Shown here in pieces: positions 9,757 to 19,571 of a stretch of 21,520 bases of DNA. A model generated the notes under the pieces. That model was not told the DNA's origin, searched no databases, and was given only the letters and a program-made list of their open reading frames with translations. The translations under genes and the position numbers were made by a program. How positions within the stretch are numbered: position 1 is the stretch's first letter; each line of letters opens with the position of its first letter. This stretch comes from Botryllus schlosseri. Taxonomy: Eukaryota > Chordata > Ascidiacea > Stolidobranchia > Styelidae. The stretch covers positions 1-21,520 of the forward strand of contig ATSW01002181.1 of the NCBI GenBank assembly GCA_000444245.1, read 5' to 3'.

Positions 9757-10135
9757 CTGTGAACAGACATTCAATGCTATTAGATTACGATACTACCAGT
9801 TTTCGACACTGTAAACTTAAGCTTTGCACGTACACTTTATTTTTGGTCAAGGTATTAGTGATATAACAATGGCGGTCAATAAAACGCAGAATCATTGGGT
9901 GACTGACCATGACCATAGGTTATCGCGAACAACCCGAACATATACAATATATAGCAATTTCGTCGACACCGATTACTTGGTGATTTAAAATTGACTCGTA
10001 AATTTTTCTCCGAGTCACTAGTCAATCCATCTTTCTAAAACGACGACTCAAGACAAGCCAAATCATTTTTATAAAGTGACTCGAGTAAAGTCAACTCATT
10101 CAAAAAAGGGGACTCGCGTAGTCATCTCAATACTG
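9757..10135. mobile_element. Second, partial copy of the GACTCGAGTC-rich repeat
   Basis: It aligns from GCTATTAGAT (near 9778) through GACACCGATTACTTGG and TTGACTCGTAAATTT to the CAATACTG end with the repeat that ends at 4128. Only the right half is present; the homology begins directly at the edge of the hAT transposon. It covers the 2910 insertion site uninterrupted and so serves as its empty-site comparison. Confidence 0.6.
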
Positions 10136-11997
10136 GCATTTACCTGATCGATACTTCGTATTGAGTCTTGTGCAACACGTTGTGCATTGTTAGTCTTGAG
10201 TGGTTATAATAACAAAACCGCTTATTGCCTGGTTTCCACCCTGTAGGATGGTACGCACCTGTGCGGATGAGAAAAATTGCAATCTAATAATGCTCGATTC
10301 GATGGCGCATTACTTCCAAGTAAAATAGAGAAGCTAATCCTTGACATCGGTCATGGTGGTATAAGTTTGCTGCCTCATATTTGCACCATATTTTATATAG
10401 CTGGACATGGTCGGCGATGGATAAATCTGAGCTTATAGGCTAGTAACTCAAGCTATGCACTACAGCCACACACACGTCAGTTATCAGGAATGTATGGGCC
10501 ATTCTCTAAAGTTTGAGGACAAATACACCCTAAATAAGGTCCATCATCGTAATCTGTATGGTTGCGGAATCGGTATCCAAAACATAACGCAACAAATTAC
10601 TATTTAAAATCAAGCTTAAGACCCATAATGTGTATAATAATCCTTTCTAAATATTTTACCAACTGTCAGACGCAACAACATGTACATAGAATTTGTATTC
10701 TGTTAACAATTCTACAAAAGATAGAACAATTGAAGTATCTTAATAATTGGCTTGAAGTTCCCCAGGTCAGCAGAAGATCCTTACAATTCCCATTCATTCT
10801 TGATTTGAAACAGCTGAAATACGAGCATTGAACATTAATGAATACTTTGCTTACATTTGCAGGAAACTTGCTTACTCGGCTTGTAGTCTATTCATATTTT
10901 ATATATGACTAAACGAAAGCATCGCAGAGTGACGCATTTATGTTATTTCGCCGTGTGTCAATATAGCAAGTTGATCAAGACAGACGGAATTTGTCTTTTT
11001 CTATTGCTACAAAAGTGCCTGTTACACCATAAGACTGAGTATTGTATACACTGTATATAAAATTTCATATCTGATAGATATTCTAATAATTCTGTTTTGA
11101 CGTTACTCATTACCTAAATTCGACAATTTTTCGAACGAACCGCTTATGTGCGTAATATGTTAAGCGTTAAGGTATAAGCGGTGGTAAAATTACCGACCTT
11201 TCCACGCAATAAGAAGGAGCATTAATGTCGTATATTTCTGCAGAATAGCAAATAGAAATACCTACTTTAGGAACCTGTCAAGACTACTTGAACTAGTAGA
11301 TGTAAAAGAACTAGCTGAAGTAGAAGTACAATTATAACGGTATTTGAATTAGTCTTTGCAAATAAAAGCTTTGGTCAATTGACCGCATACTTTCGTTTAT
11401 AGCAACTTGTAATACTGCGAGATGTATCCCTGCTACCGACATGAAATCACTAATGATGACACAAATAGATCAGTGGCTCTTAACCCTTTCTGACGTGCGG
11501 AACACTTACGCTATACTCTGCATGCCTTTGCGGATCTACTAATTTTCGTCATAAAAACAAAAATCTACCGCAATACACATCTAACTACACATTTACTACA
11601 TTACTATAGATTGCCGGAATGCCTGTTCGCAGAATGAACTTTGCATCAACAGAGTGTTAAAAGGAGAAAAAAACATTAGGATTGATTTTCTCTCAAAACG
11701 ACAACATTATAACGGATATCCATTGCAATTTTGTTGTTCCCTTTCTAATACCAATACGCGTCATCTTGTAAAGCGATATCGTATTAATCGTTCAAACGCT
11801 GGCGGGATACCAATGGCTTGATTACAAATGAGCTTAGAAGCATTGGGGATATAATTGGCATTTCAGAAGCCCAACCTCTGCCGCGTACGCCACTGCTCTA
11901 GCCGTACCACCACAACAGTCACTTACAGACTACTGTCTTTCAGTACTGACATCCCCTAGGTATAAGTGATCGCTATTGCAATCAGGTAAGTAGACAG
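10136..11997. other. Intergenic region without a recognised gene
   Basis: The stretch is AT-rich, and its one long plus-strand frame (10562-10831) has no domain features. At 11471 the sequence CAGTGGCTCTTAACCCTTTC resembles a hAT terminus, but I found no matching opposite end. The 3' UTR of the minus-strand lectin gene should lie at the right edge, though no clear AATAAA was seen on that strand. Confidence 0.4.
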
Positions 11998-12296
11998 TTA
12001 TAAAACATCGTCAACAAATTTACTTTCGAGAAAAGAATATCCTTTCATGCTTCGCACTTTTCCGCCGACTTCGTTGACAGCTTCACATACGTACATACCG
12101 ACGTCATCTGGACTTACACCGGGAACGACCAGAGTTGAGCTGCCGATGCCGTGCCTTTGATTGGGAACGTGGACACCGTCTCGGTACCAGGCAACTTCGG
12201 GAACGGGAACGCCAGATGCAGAACAGTCAATATTCAAATGCGTGCCAGGTTCAACCGTTGGTTGCTCCTCGGATACCGACAATCCGTGGGGAGCGA
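11998..12296 (-). CDS. Lectin gene exon 8: I-set immunoglobulin domain
   Basis: After the acceptor TTTACAG the exon encodes SVSEEQPTVEPG, LNIDCSASGVP, VAWYRDG, STLVV, SPDDVGMYVCEAVNEVGG: the Cys, Trp, D-x-G-x-Y-x-C pattern of an I-set Ig domain. It enters in phase 1, the usual phase for extracellular Ig exons. The frame runs to a TAA at 12000-11998, used here as the gene's end, without a transmembrane segment or GPI signal. Confidence 0.85.
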
Positions 12297-15200
12297 CTGT
12301 AAATTTGATATTAATGGTTGGAATTGCATGTCACAACCATAGAGTTCTTCATAGTGGGAATGTTTGAGATTTATCCCTCATGTAAATATAATCTGACGAT
12401 TATTGATTAATATTGATTTTTCCTATACACCAGTGGCTTGCCATCAGGGTTCCAATTGAAATGCCTGCAGGTGCCAATATTACCTGGTTTTGGACGATGT
12501 TTACATTTTTCCACCGAAAGACATTGGGGTTTATGATTGGCGATGAGCTATGACTTCTGGCGCCTTCACGATACGCCATGGAATTCGTCACAACTTATGC
12601 GACTGAATCCCAACTAAACCCCAACTAAACGCATTCTTTTTTTATCAGTCAACAGGGCGTTTATTGGGCTACGTTGCGACTCTGCGGAACGATTAGGAAT
12701 CTGCTGTATTGGTATAATAAATTTACTACCGCGAGATATTGTTCAGAAAAGTAAACAATAATCCTTGAGAAGTACAATCGCTGTTAAACATAATGATGAT
12801 CGATCTACTAAACTCCCCATGAATCTTTAGTATATCTACATGAAATTTCCTAGTTTAGTCTTCGTAACACTTCTTCATATCAGATCTTACTCACGTGCCG
12901 TGTCCCATCGATTTGAGACTTGTAGGGCTTCTTATCGATATAAAACATATTGTTACCTTCCTCGCATAGAAATGCCCTCTGCTCTTGGCAATCGTCAGTT
13001 GAGAAGCCGCTGGAAGACACGCTTGGACATGGAGATTCTTCCTAACCATTGTTGACCCAAAATTGCGTAATCCCATCACTAGAAATGAGTAACGTAAGAC
13101 ATGGGTTCGAAATATGCTAGTGCTGGTCGCCGGCATTTCGCACTAGTGGCTAGTCAGAACATATCGAAATTATTGCAATTTTGTAGTCGAGCAACCCATG
13201 AGAACTATATCCCGAGATAAAATTGTTGAACTATGTATGTCTCAAAGATGACGGTACAGCGGAAATCATAATCCCTCTCTTGTGTTATGTGAAATATTTG
13301 AAAGTTTAAAAAGTTGTCTTGTTAGTTTCAATGAGCCAATCGCGTTGCAATTGGATCTTACTCAATCAGCTTTGATTGTAGGAATGCCACATCGTCATGG
13401 TTGCGTAACAATACAAGTCTCGATCTGCGTTTTTCGCAAAACTGTTTAGCTTCGGAATAGGACCTTCGATCAGTAGAATCAGCGTACGCTGTGAATTCGC
13501 TGTATTCGAACGGGGTAGATATGGCATCAGCTGAAATCAAAACGAGGTCAAATATTTGTAGGTATGCATACATAATTCATACGGTGATGCATGCCCGCAC
13601 CTTGCTACATGCGTTCTGATTAAAACAATCGGCATTTTTGAACAAAATTAGTTATCTCGTTTTATATTCACATCAATCAGACATCACATCAATCAAGGTT
13701 TATTATTATTTTCATCGTTTCAAAACATCACAAGACTGCGATACAATGAAAAGATAGGAAGGTGTCGAAACAACTTGGAGTAGCCTTTAAGATCAGACTC
13801 CCACCTTAGCCTAGGCGAAGTAAATAAGAGGCATGCACATTAAAATATAGTGTATCGGAACTTCGTGAATTTTTCGATTAGTTTTACTCTTCAACTAACT
13901 TGAGTCTATCGTTATATCCACTAGACTCGCAATCATGCGACTAATTTGTCCCCATGGTTACAACGATGGGGATCGCGTACCTGCATCGAAAGTGTTTGTT
14001 TAATTATAACGCCGAGAATTGCGTGCCTGCGGCTAGTCCGTTGTCGTTTTAGTGCTGATTTAATTACCCTTATACTCGACATGCAAAGATTTTTGCTGAT
14101 ATTCGAATGAAGACCTATTCAGTTGTACCGCGAGCTGATAATAAGTCGTGAAATGCTGAGACCTCGGAAATCGAAACCGTGATCTGTCTGCACTCAAAAT
14201 CTCATTTTGTATTAATTAATTAGTGATGATGTGTATAATTTTGATTTATCATCATAAAAACCGCGCCTAGTTCAACGTTGATGAGTGTTATATGAGAGCT
14301 CATATTATCCGCGAAAATACGAAGTCCCAAATACACATAATAATCGAATATCTGGCGAATATAGCCTTGCATAGACATCAAAGTTTTCGAAATTTATGTG
14401 TGATCTGAATGTTATTTATTTCTCGAAAGCAAGTTATTATCAAGTCTCGGAATTTAATCACTTTTACAAAATGTATCCTTAGGGTATAAAAATGGACGTG
14501 GCAATTATGGACATGTGGCCTTCGCTGATTGGTGCGCACCAAATTCAGGTACCCTCACATTGATATATATTTCTCTTCTTGTTCTCTGTGTACGCTTGGT
14601 TGAGTGTTTCAATCTCATATTTACAAAAGCGAAAATCGCTACGGTGTAGCCTACCTTTATACATATTGGAATACTCGTCAAGCGGTACGTAGACGTGTTT
14701 ATCAGAAGCATAGAAACGTACGTATCTGGCAAACATATCCTATGTCAGTGCAGCAATCATGGTCGATCCATTTTCTTCGATCCTTGTAACTTGTTTGAAT
14801 GCAGTTTCTCTCTCCATTGTTGTCATTGGGCTCACCAGAATCCCTAAGTTCAATCAACATACAGCGATAAGATATGAACGGGTTGGCTGTATCGTTACTG
14901 ATTGACTGGGTGGTGACTGGTAATACTTGCTTTAGACTGCTTCCATTTAACCCATTAGGCCAGTGTTGATTCCGAAACTTTCTAGACTGCGACCCAAATC
15001 TGAGTCTTAGTGACATCTCGCCACCAAAGCCCCACACATCAAAAGGAATGCATTGATAATAATAATATGCTACGCCTTACGGGCATGTATGATATAGAAA
15101 ACGCACAAAACCCGTTGTACACAATGAAGATCTGCATCACTTTCCTATGGGGTCATATACTGGTGTCAATTCATAATATCTGTCCACTACGATCGTAAGG

Positions 15201-17355
15201 ACGGAACCGTGTCAACGACCAGACATGTCAACATTGACGGTTTTAGCCCGCGGGCGACGGTCAATTTTGGCCAAGCTTTTACCGCCGTCGATCTTATTGG
15301 AAACACACTTTGCCCAGCCGTGTGTTGGTCAAAACCAACTTTTTTCATGCGCCCTGGCGCGGCAGGAGTTTGGCCCCGAAACACCAGTGCGTCTTATTCT
15401 CGCACCAGCTCGTTGCACAGTCTTACCCTGAAGCCCCCACAACAATCTTCGACGGTGTTTCCAGAGAAACCAATTTCCGACAAATCTTATCATTAATTCC
15501 AACCGGTTTGTGTAATGCAGGGGCGGGCAACTTCTCCATCCGGCGGGCCAGATAGGGAAACTTGAACATGAGGCGGGCCGGACTCCTGATATTTTTTTTA
15601 TGATTTCAGGGTAACTCACCCCGTGGAAATGCGCCACAGATCCGCCCATCCTACCCTGTACTACCCTTTGTACATGCAATTCAGAGACGCAGACATTCCT
15701 GCAGTTGGGCGACTGATTCACGGGCGAGCCCAAATTGGTGATATGGATGTGATTAGAACCAGAGTATATGTGGCAGATAGACGCGCCAGGCGCGAAAATT
15801 TTTTGCATTAATGAATGAATTTGATCAATGATATTCGTGAGTGTATGAGCAAGTGGTTTCTTCGAAAATTTACAGCACGTATAATTTTAATTTTGAACAT
15901 TGATCATGGCATAAGAATATACATTCATGATCTAATCGCAGATTATTCACTTCGGGTGGGTTCATTCTTATTAATTATTTTGTTGAAAACTCCTGCAACC
16001 GAACGGCCTCGGGCTATTCTAGTGTATTTATGATACTGTATTCTCATAATCAAGACACGCACGTAGAGACACTAAACCGTGCGCGAACATTTTTTAGTTT
16101 GAATCCATCTGCCCGAAAATATTCCACTATTGATAAATATCACGAATATTCTTGAAAAATTTGAGAATGACATGGTCCCATTCGCCCCTGGCGACGTCAA
16201 TGCGGTGAACATCAGTTGTATTGGAAGGTCGCTTTGTCGTGCTAATGTTCACGCTTGAAAATGTTTGCGCCTAGATGCCTGTAGACGGCGACGCGGGCCT
16301 CATCATCATGAAAGACCGAAAACCGTCGGCGGGCGCGCAAAATCCCGTCGCGGGCCGTATCTTGCCCACCCCTGGTGTAATGCAAAAGTCGGCACATTTT
16401 CATGATCAAGCCATATTGTAATAACGTGCGTATTGGCTTTAGTACCCAAATAGTGACCTCGGATATTGACAAACTATCCACAGAAAATCGTGCACTACAC
16501 GAAGCGCGATAAATTTTATTGTTTCAACAAATATTATATGCAAATTGTTGGGGCGTGGCCCATACTTTAAGAACCCTTGAAGTAGGCTAAAGTTCCTGCG
16601 CTGATTAAGGTATTGAAAAGCGTATCAGACATATTTATGGACAGCTCTTATTGTAACAACAAACCGATGCGCCAATTCACCATTTCTGCCTCGATGAAAA
16701 CATGACTGTGCCACCATCTGCTTTTGACGGGAGCAACATTCTTCTCTCAAAAGAAATGTTTCAAAAACCATTCTGTTACTGCCACCCCGCCGCCACCACA
16801 CCATATCAATTGTGTCGGCAGAGTGTCCAGGTAGTACGCATATAAAGTGAAGTTTCAATACAATGCGAACAATGGTGTGACGCATTATTTATAAATTAAA
16901 CTTACCAATTTGACCATTCGATTCTTTCACCATCGTTCCATTCGTAGTTATCCGCCCCAAACAAATCCCCTCCCCCGATCCAAATGATCCCACCTCTTGA
17001 AACGCAAACAAACAAAATTAAATTCTCATGAAATAAATGTTTGCAAAGTTATATAACACTGACTGTGCAACGTCTGCTACGGCGTCATTCAAGTATGCAT
17101 TCTTAGGCATAACTAACTCTCCACCTTTCTGCATGCAACTCACGACGGCGGTGACGAATGTTGTATGATCCATATTACCGTCGTAATATTTGAGTATGTT
17201 GTCACCGACCTTTGCCTCGCCCAGCAGATCTGTGAAAGTAAGCAAGTGGAGCTCATCTTCTACACAACGAAAATGGCGAGGATAAATATCTGAAGTTTGG
17301 GTGTACCTGCGAAAGCCATTGGCACAGTGGAAATGAATAAAATTATCTTCAACAT
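11998..17355 (-). CDS. Secreted protein: signal peptide, two C-type lectin domains, Ig domain (eight exons, one in-frame stop)
   Basis: Exons read on the minus strand: 17355-17307, 17259-17064, 16995-16906, 14843-14722, 14654-14553, 13530-13362, 13078-12891 and 12296-11998. Every junction is GT-AG, and the phases agree (1, 2, 2, 1, 1, 2, 1), so the model supports itself. Order: signal peptide, C-type lectin domain with WIG, EPN and four canonical Cys, a 34-residue linker with two Cys, a second compact lectin domain, then an I-set Ig domain. Such proteins typically bind glycans or act in recognition or adhesion outside the cell; the ligand is unknown. A TAG at 13044-13042 interrupts the second lectin domain, so this copy may be a null allele, a new pseudogene or carry a sequence error. 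Introns of 47, 68 and 67 nt contrast with one of 2062 nt that holds a hAT element. A further 3' exon after the Ig domain cannot be excluded: GAAA/GTAAAT near 12018 could be a donor. Confidence 0.8.
12891..13530 (-). CDS. Lectin gene exons 6-7: second C-type lectin domain, with in-frame stop
   Basis: Exon 6 (13530-13362) follows TTTGATTTCAG and encodes SYSEAKQFCEKRRSRLVLL and HDDVAFLQSKL, the classic start of a lectin fold. Exon 7 (13078-12891) joins in phase and gives QFWVNNG, a TAG, then EESPCPSV and DDCQEQRAFLCEE, the Cys-rich end of the domain. The domain is short, lacks an EPN or QPD motif and probably does not bind Ca-dependent sugars. The sequence after the stop is still clearly lectin, so the stop is recent or an error. 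Of two donors at the end, GTAAG at 12890 is chosen because it matches the phase of the Ig exon. Confidence 0.75.
14553..14843 (-). CDS. Lectin gene exons 4-5: end of C-type lectin domain 1 and linker
   Basis: Exon 4 (14843-14722) starts after CTTAG and completes the Trp codon left by exon 3. It encodes DSGEPNDNNGERNC, with the EPN signature of mannose-type Ca-site domains, then KWIDHDC and GYVCQ. The usual WND is WID here, so one Ca ligand may be weakened. Exon 5 (14654-14553) follows a 67-nt intron and encodes a basic linker with two Cys (FCKYEIETLNQ and NIYQCE). An alternative acceptor 4 nt downstream would open another frame, but only the chosen one fits the phase of exon 6. Confidence 0.75.
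15195..15505. other. GC-rich patch in intron 3 of the lectin gene, unidentified
   Basis: Base composition here is clearly more GC-rich than the surrounding intron, and several overlapping frames stay open on both strands. None shows a domain I recognise, and they do not fit the lectin splice phases. It may be a fragment of an imported or repetitive element. Confidence 0.35.
15518..16374. mobile_element. Non-autonomous hAT (Charlie-like) element in the lectin intron
   Basis: The left end is CAGGGGCGGGCAACTT and the right end, inverted, CAGGGGTGGGCAAGATAC. Perfect 8-bp target duplications GTGTAATG flank it at 15510-15517 and 16375-16382. The subterminal GGCGGGCC / CGGGCCG stretches are also inverted. 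At 857 bp it has no transposase domain, so it depended on enzyme from another element. The near-intact ends and exact duplication suggest a fairly recent insertion. Confidence 0.9.
16906..17355 (-). CDS. Lectin gene exons 1-3: signal peptide and first half of C-type lectin domain 1
   Basis: Exon 1 (17355-17307) encodes MLKIILFISTVPMAFA, a good signal peptide, split in the codon after it. A 47-nt intron (17306-17260, GTACAC...TGTAG) leads to exon 2 (17259-17064), which contains the first lectin Cys (SCMQKGGELVMPKNA) and NDAVADVA. A 68-nt intron (17063-16996) joins to exon 3 (16995-16906) with GGIIWIGGGD (the WIG motif), WNDGERIEWSNW and donor GTAAG. This start was chosen because the spliced frame gives a signal peptide followed directly by a mature domain. 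Confidence 0.85.
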
Positions 17356-17428
17356 TGCTTATCGATATCTCCCAGCAATAAATATCTTTTACGTTCTAAA
17401 AATATAACAAATCCACTAATCATAATAA
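17356..17428 (-). promoter_or_regulatory. Compact 5' flank of the lectin gene
   Basis: Only about 75 bp separate the lectin ATG from the Penelope-like fragment. On the minus strand it contains ATATCGATAAG, which includes GATA-type motifs, close to the ATG. It also contains TTATATTTTTAG followed by AACG at about 17398, which resembles a 3' splice site and could be a trans-splice acceptor if the host uses a spliced leader. These are pattern matches only. Confidence 0.3.
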
Positions 17429-17905
17429 TCTGCTGTCAGTAAGTGTTACGACACAGTCAAAACCAATGTGGTTTATACAACAACACAACTGCTCCCTTCA
17501 ACACGCAAAGACATGCTTCCTGCACTTCAACAAAGTAATGTAGTGTACGAATATAGGTGCCACTGTGATTGTGGCTACGTGGGAAGAACGTCAAGACGTC
17601 TGCAGGACCGCATAAACCAACATGTCCCCAGATTTATCAGAACACGCTCAGTGAAAAGCTCACCCTTAACTCATCCACTTAAGATTGATGCTGATCGATC
17701 AAAGGCAATTAATTCTGCCATCGGCAAACATCTGTTGGATAATCCGATTTGTGCGAATAATTATCGAGACGACCGATTTCGAATCGTAGGTCGAGGCCGT
17801 TCACAATTCCATTTGTGTGCCTTGGAATCAACTTTTATCAAAATACACCAACCAAAACTCTGTCAACAAAAGGAGTTCGTGTACCACCTAAAAATAGTAC
17901 ATTGA
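17429..17905 (+). pseudogene. GIY-YIG endonuclease domain of a Penelope-like element
   Basis: The frame encodes VVYTTTQLLPSTRKDMLP, then the core VVYEYRCHCDCGYVGRTSRR (Tyr, the CxC pair and the Y-V-G-R-T motif), RINQHVP and, towards the end, ALESTFIKIHQPKL, which holds the conserved Glu. This matches the C-terminal endonuclease of GIY-YIG Penelope-like elements, which nicks target DNA for the reverse transcriptase. The frame before position 17468 is already homologous to the family (KCYDTVKTN), so no start codon is proposed. Without the reverse transcriptase it is only a remnant. Confidence 0.8.
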
Positions 17906-18064
17906 ACGCTCTCTCTTTCATGCTGGTTACGTCATATTTTGTGATACGATTGTTGATATACAATGTTCTTTCCAATTCTCCACTAGTTGCTGACGATTAC
18001 CCCTGACGAGTGTCAGCCGAAAATATTCGGGTTCATTTCAATATGAATATACTATTTAATTGTA
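17429..18064 (+). mobile_element. Penelope-like retroelement fragment, 5'-truncated
   Basis: It contains the GIY-YIG endonuclease end of a Penelope-like element, then a 3' tail (17900-18064) that recurs in inverted orientation at 19337-19513. The reverse transcriptase part is absent. The truncated end lies just upstream of the divergent lectin gene. The tail carries a small hairpin, GCCGAAAATATTCGGG, near 18016. Element boundaries are taken from where the two tail copies stop matching. Confidence 0.75.
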
Positions 18065-19234
18065 ATAATCTAGTAGCGTACAACATGATCTAATATCCCC
18101 CTAATTGTCAGCCACTGCGTATTTACGAATATGTCTTTATTATTAAGGTTTGTGATATTGGAAAAGGGACATACAGGGGTATGAAACCATTCTATTATAA
18201 GAGGGTTTTACGATGAGAATGAATATCGAATATGCATATTGGTGTTTTTCCGCTTATAATGAATGAAGATAAATTATAAATTGATAAATAGGGAAATCGA
18301 TGCTTAGAATTAACATCGTCATCATACATAAGTAGATAAAGAACACATTCGTATCTAGACGTCTAAGTTGAAATGCGAAACCACTTTTACACGAGAGTTT
18401 TTATGGACCTCAATATTTACATGTAAATTATCTCAATAGTTAATATTGTCAAAACTATAATTGGCTACATCGGCTTTACTTCCCACATATCACGAAATAC
18501 GTCTTGTTGCTTCTAAAAAAATTACGAACGCACCGAGTTCATCGGTTTACATGCAAATTTACTCCCCATTTGTTATTTTCGGTGGCAGTCCCAGATGGTG
18601 TGTTGTTGTTTTCGGTGATTGTCTTTCATAACACGAGAAATGAACGGAGTCACTGAGAAATAGCAGCTGGGCTAATCCAGTGATCGATAATTTGAACCAT
18701 TCGACCGTTTTTCCATCACATTACAATCAAGCGAGAGCTTCAAACTCTATTTCATACCTAGAATAACGACGAAATCGCTTACAGTATATAAGTTTAATTC
18801 ACATATTCCAGAGCATTCAAGAAATCAAAGACTGGACAGGTGATTCTAAGCCTTTGATAGCGATCCGAGATCTTACCCGAGGAAAGTTGACCATTCTTGT
18901 GCGATATTAAGGCAGCTTCGAAGCCATCAAATTGCAATCGTACCGTATGGCTTGTATCGTGTTATTTATGCCGTCGACGCTTACGCAGGATAGATATGGT
19001 ATCATTGATAAATCAAAGAAAAACATATATATCTCTTCACATTATTGTATTCCACGCCTGCATGGATGATTCTGTTTAGTCCAATTACGAATATCTCGTG
19101 TAATTCGTTCTCTTATTATACCAAGATTGATTAGCAGCACGGATCATGACTTACGAATTTATGATGTAACAATGGTGTCTTTATCTAAACTCTATTTCGT
19201 CATAGCATGTGTCCATCGACTCTCCGTTCTAAGT
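18065..19234. other. Intergenic stretch, nothing recognised
   Basis: This is AT-rich sequence with only short frames (for example 18897-19079) and no domain, tRNA or element end that I can support. Confidence 0.4.
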
Positions 19235-19310
19235 CAGGGGTTCTTAACCTGGAATGCATGTACCTTATGGGGTATGCCGACTAGTTTCAAGGGTCTCGGG
19301 AAAGGTCAAT
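19235..19310 (+). mobile_element. Possible single hAT terminus
   Basis: CAGGGGTTCTTAACCTGG followed by GGGGTATGCC resembles the end of Charlie-type hAT elements. No opposite end or target duplication was found nearby, so it may be a truncated remnant. Confidence 0.35.
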
Positions 19311-19336
19311 AGAACTACAACTATGAAATTTCAATA

Positions 19337-19513
19337 TACAATTCAATAGTATACTCATATTGAAATGAAGCCGAATATTATCGGCTGACACTCGTTAGGG
19401 GTAATCGTCAACAACTAGTAGAGATTGGAAAGAACATTGTATATCAGCAATCGTATGTCGAAATATGACGTCACAAGCGTGAAATGAGATCTCAAATATG
19501 AGAGCGTTCAATG
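19337..19513 (-). mobile_element. Inverted 3' tail of the same Penelope-like element
   Basis: Its reverse complement follows the tail at 17900-18064 closely: CATTGAACGCTCTC, TGACGTCATATTT, ATATACAATGTTCTTTCCAA, GACGATTACCCCT, GAGTGTCAGCCGA and TTCATTTCAATATGA appear in the same order. It has a short stretch (ATATTTGAGATCT) missing from the first copy, so both copies derive from a longer tail. No coding part is attached. Confidence 0.8.
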
Positions 19514-19571
19514 GTAGTTCAATGGATACATTACAAACATTGAACGCTCTCTTATTTGAGAACCCATTTCA
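19480..19571. repeat. Long inverted repeat (34-bp arms, 24-nt loop)
   Basis: The arms at 19480-19513 and 19538-19571 pair at 31 of 34 positions. The left arm is the start of the inverted Penelope-like tail, and the right arm is the same sequence in direct orientation, so the hairpin marks two tail pieces joined head to head. Confidence 0.85.

Noticed and set aside
11471-11500. CAGTGGCTCTTAACCC as a complete hAT element end
   Set aside because: Only one terminus is seen; without a partner or duplication it is too weak to call as an element.
11862-11935. tRNA-like sequence on the minus strand (A-box-like GGCTAGAGCAGTGG)
   Set aside because: There is no B box and no cloverleaf pairing that I could draw.
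12400-12591. Cys-containing minus-strand frame between lectin exons 7 and 8
   Set aside because: It loosely recalls a small Cys-rich domain, but the Cys spacing fits no family I know, and exons 7 and 8 already join in phase without it.
16625-16885. Long open frames on both strands in the lectin intron
   Set aside because: No domain is visible, there is no compatible splice phase with neighbouring exons, and the frames overlap each other.
17018-17063. Apparent non-canonical intron after FANIYFMR in lectin exon 2
   Set aside because: Those codons are intronic. A canonical donor at 17063 and acceptor at 16996 join the frame in phase, giving VAQGGIIW.
18003-18022. Hammerhead-ribozyme-like core (CTGACGA ... 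GAAA) in the Penelope-like tail
   Set aside because: Penelope-like elements can carry hammerheads, but the nine bases between the core boxes do not form stem II, and the second tail copy changes both boxes.
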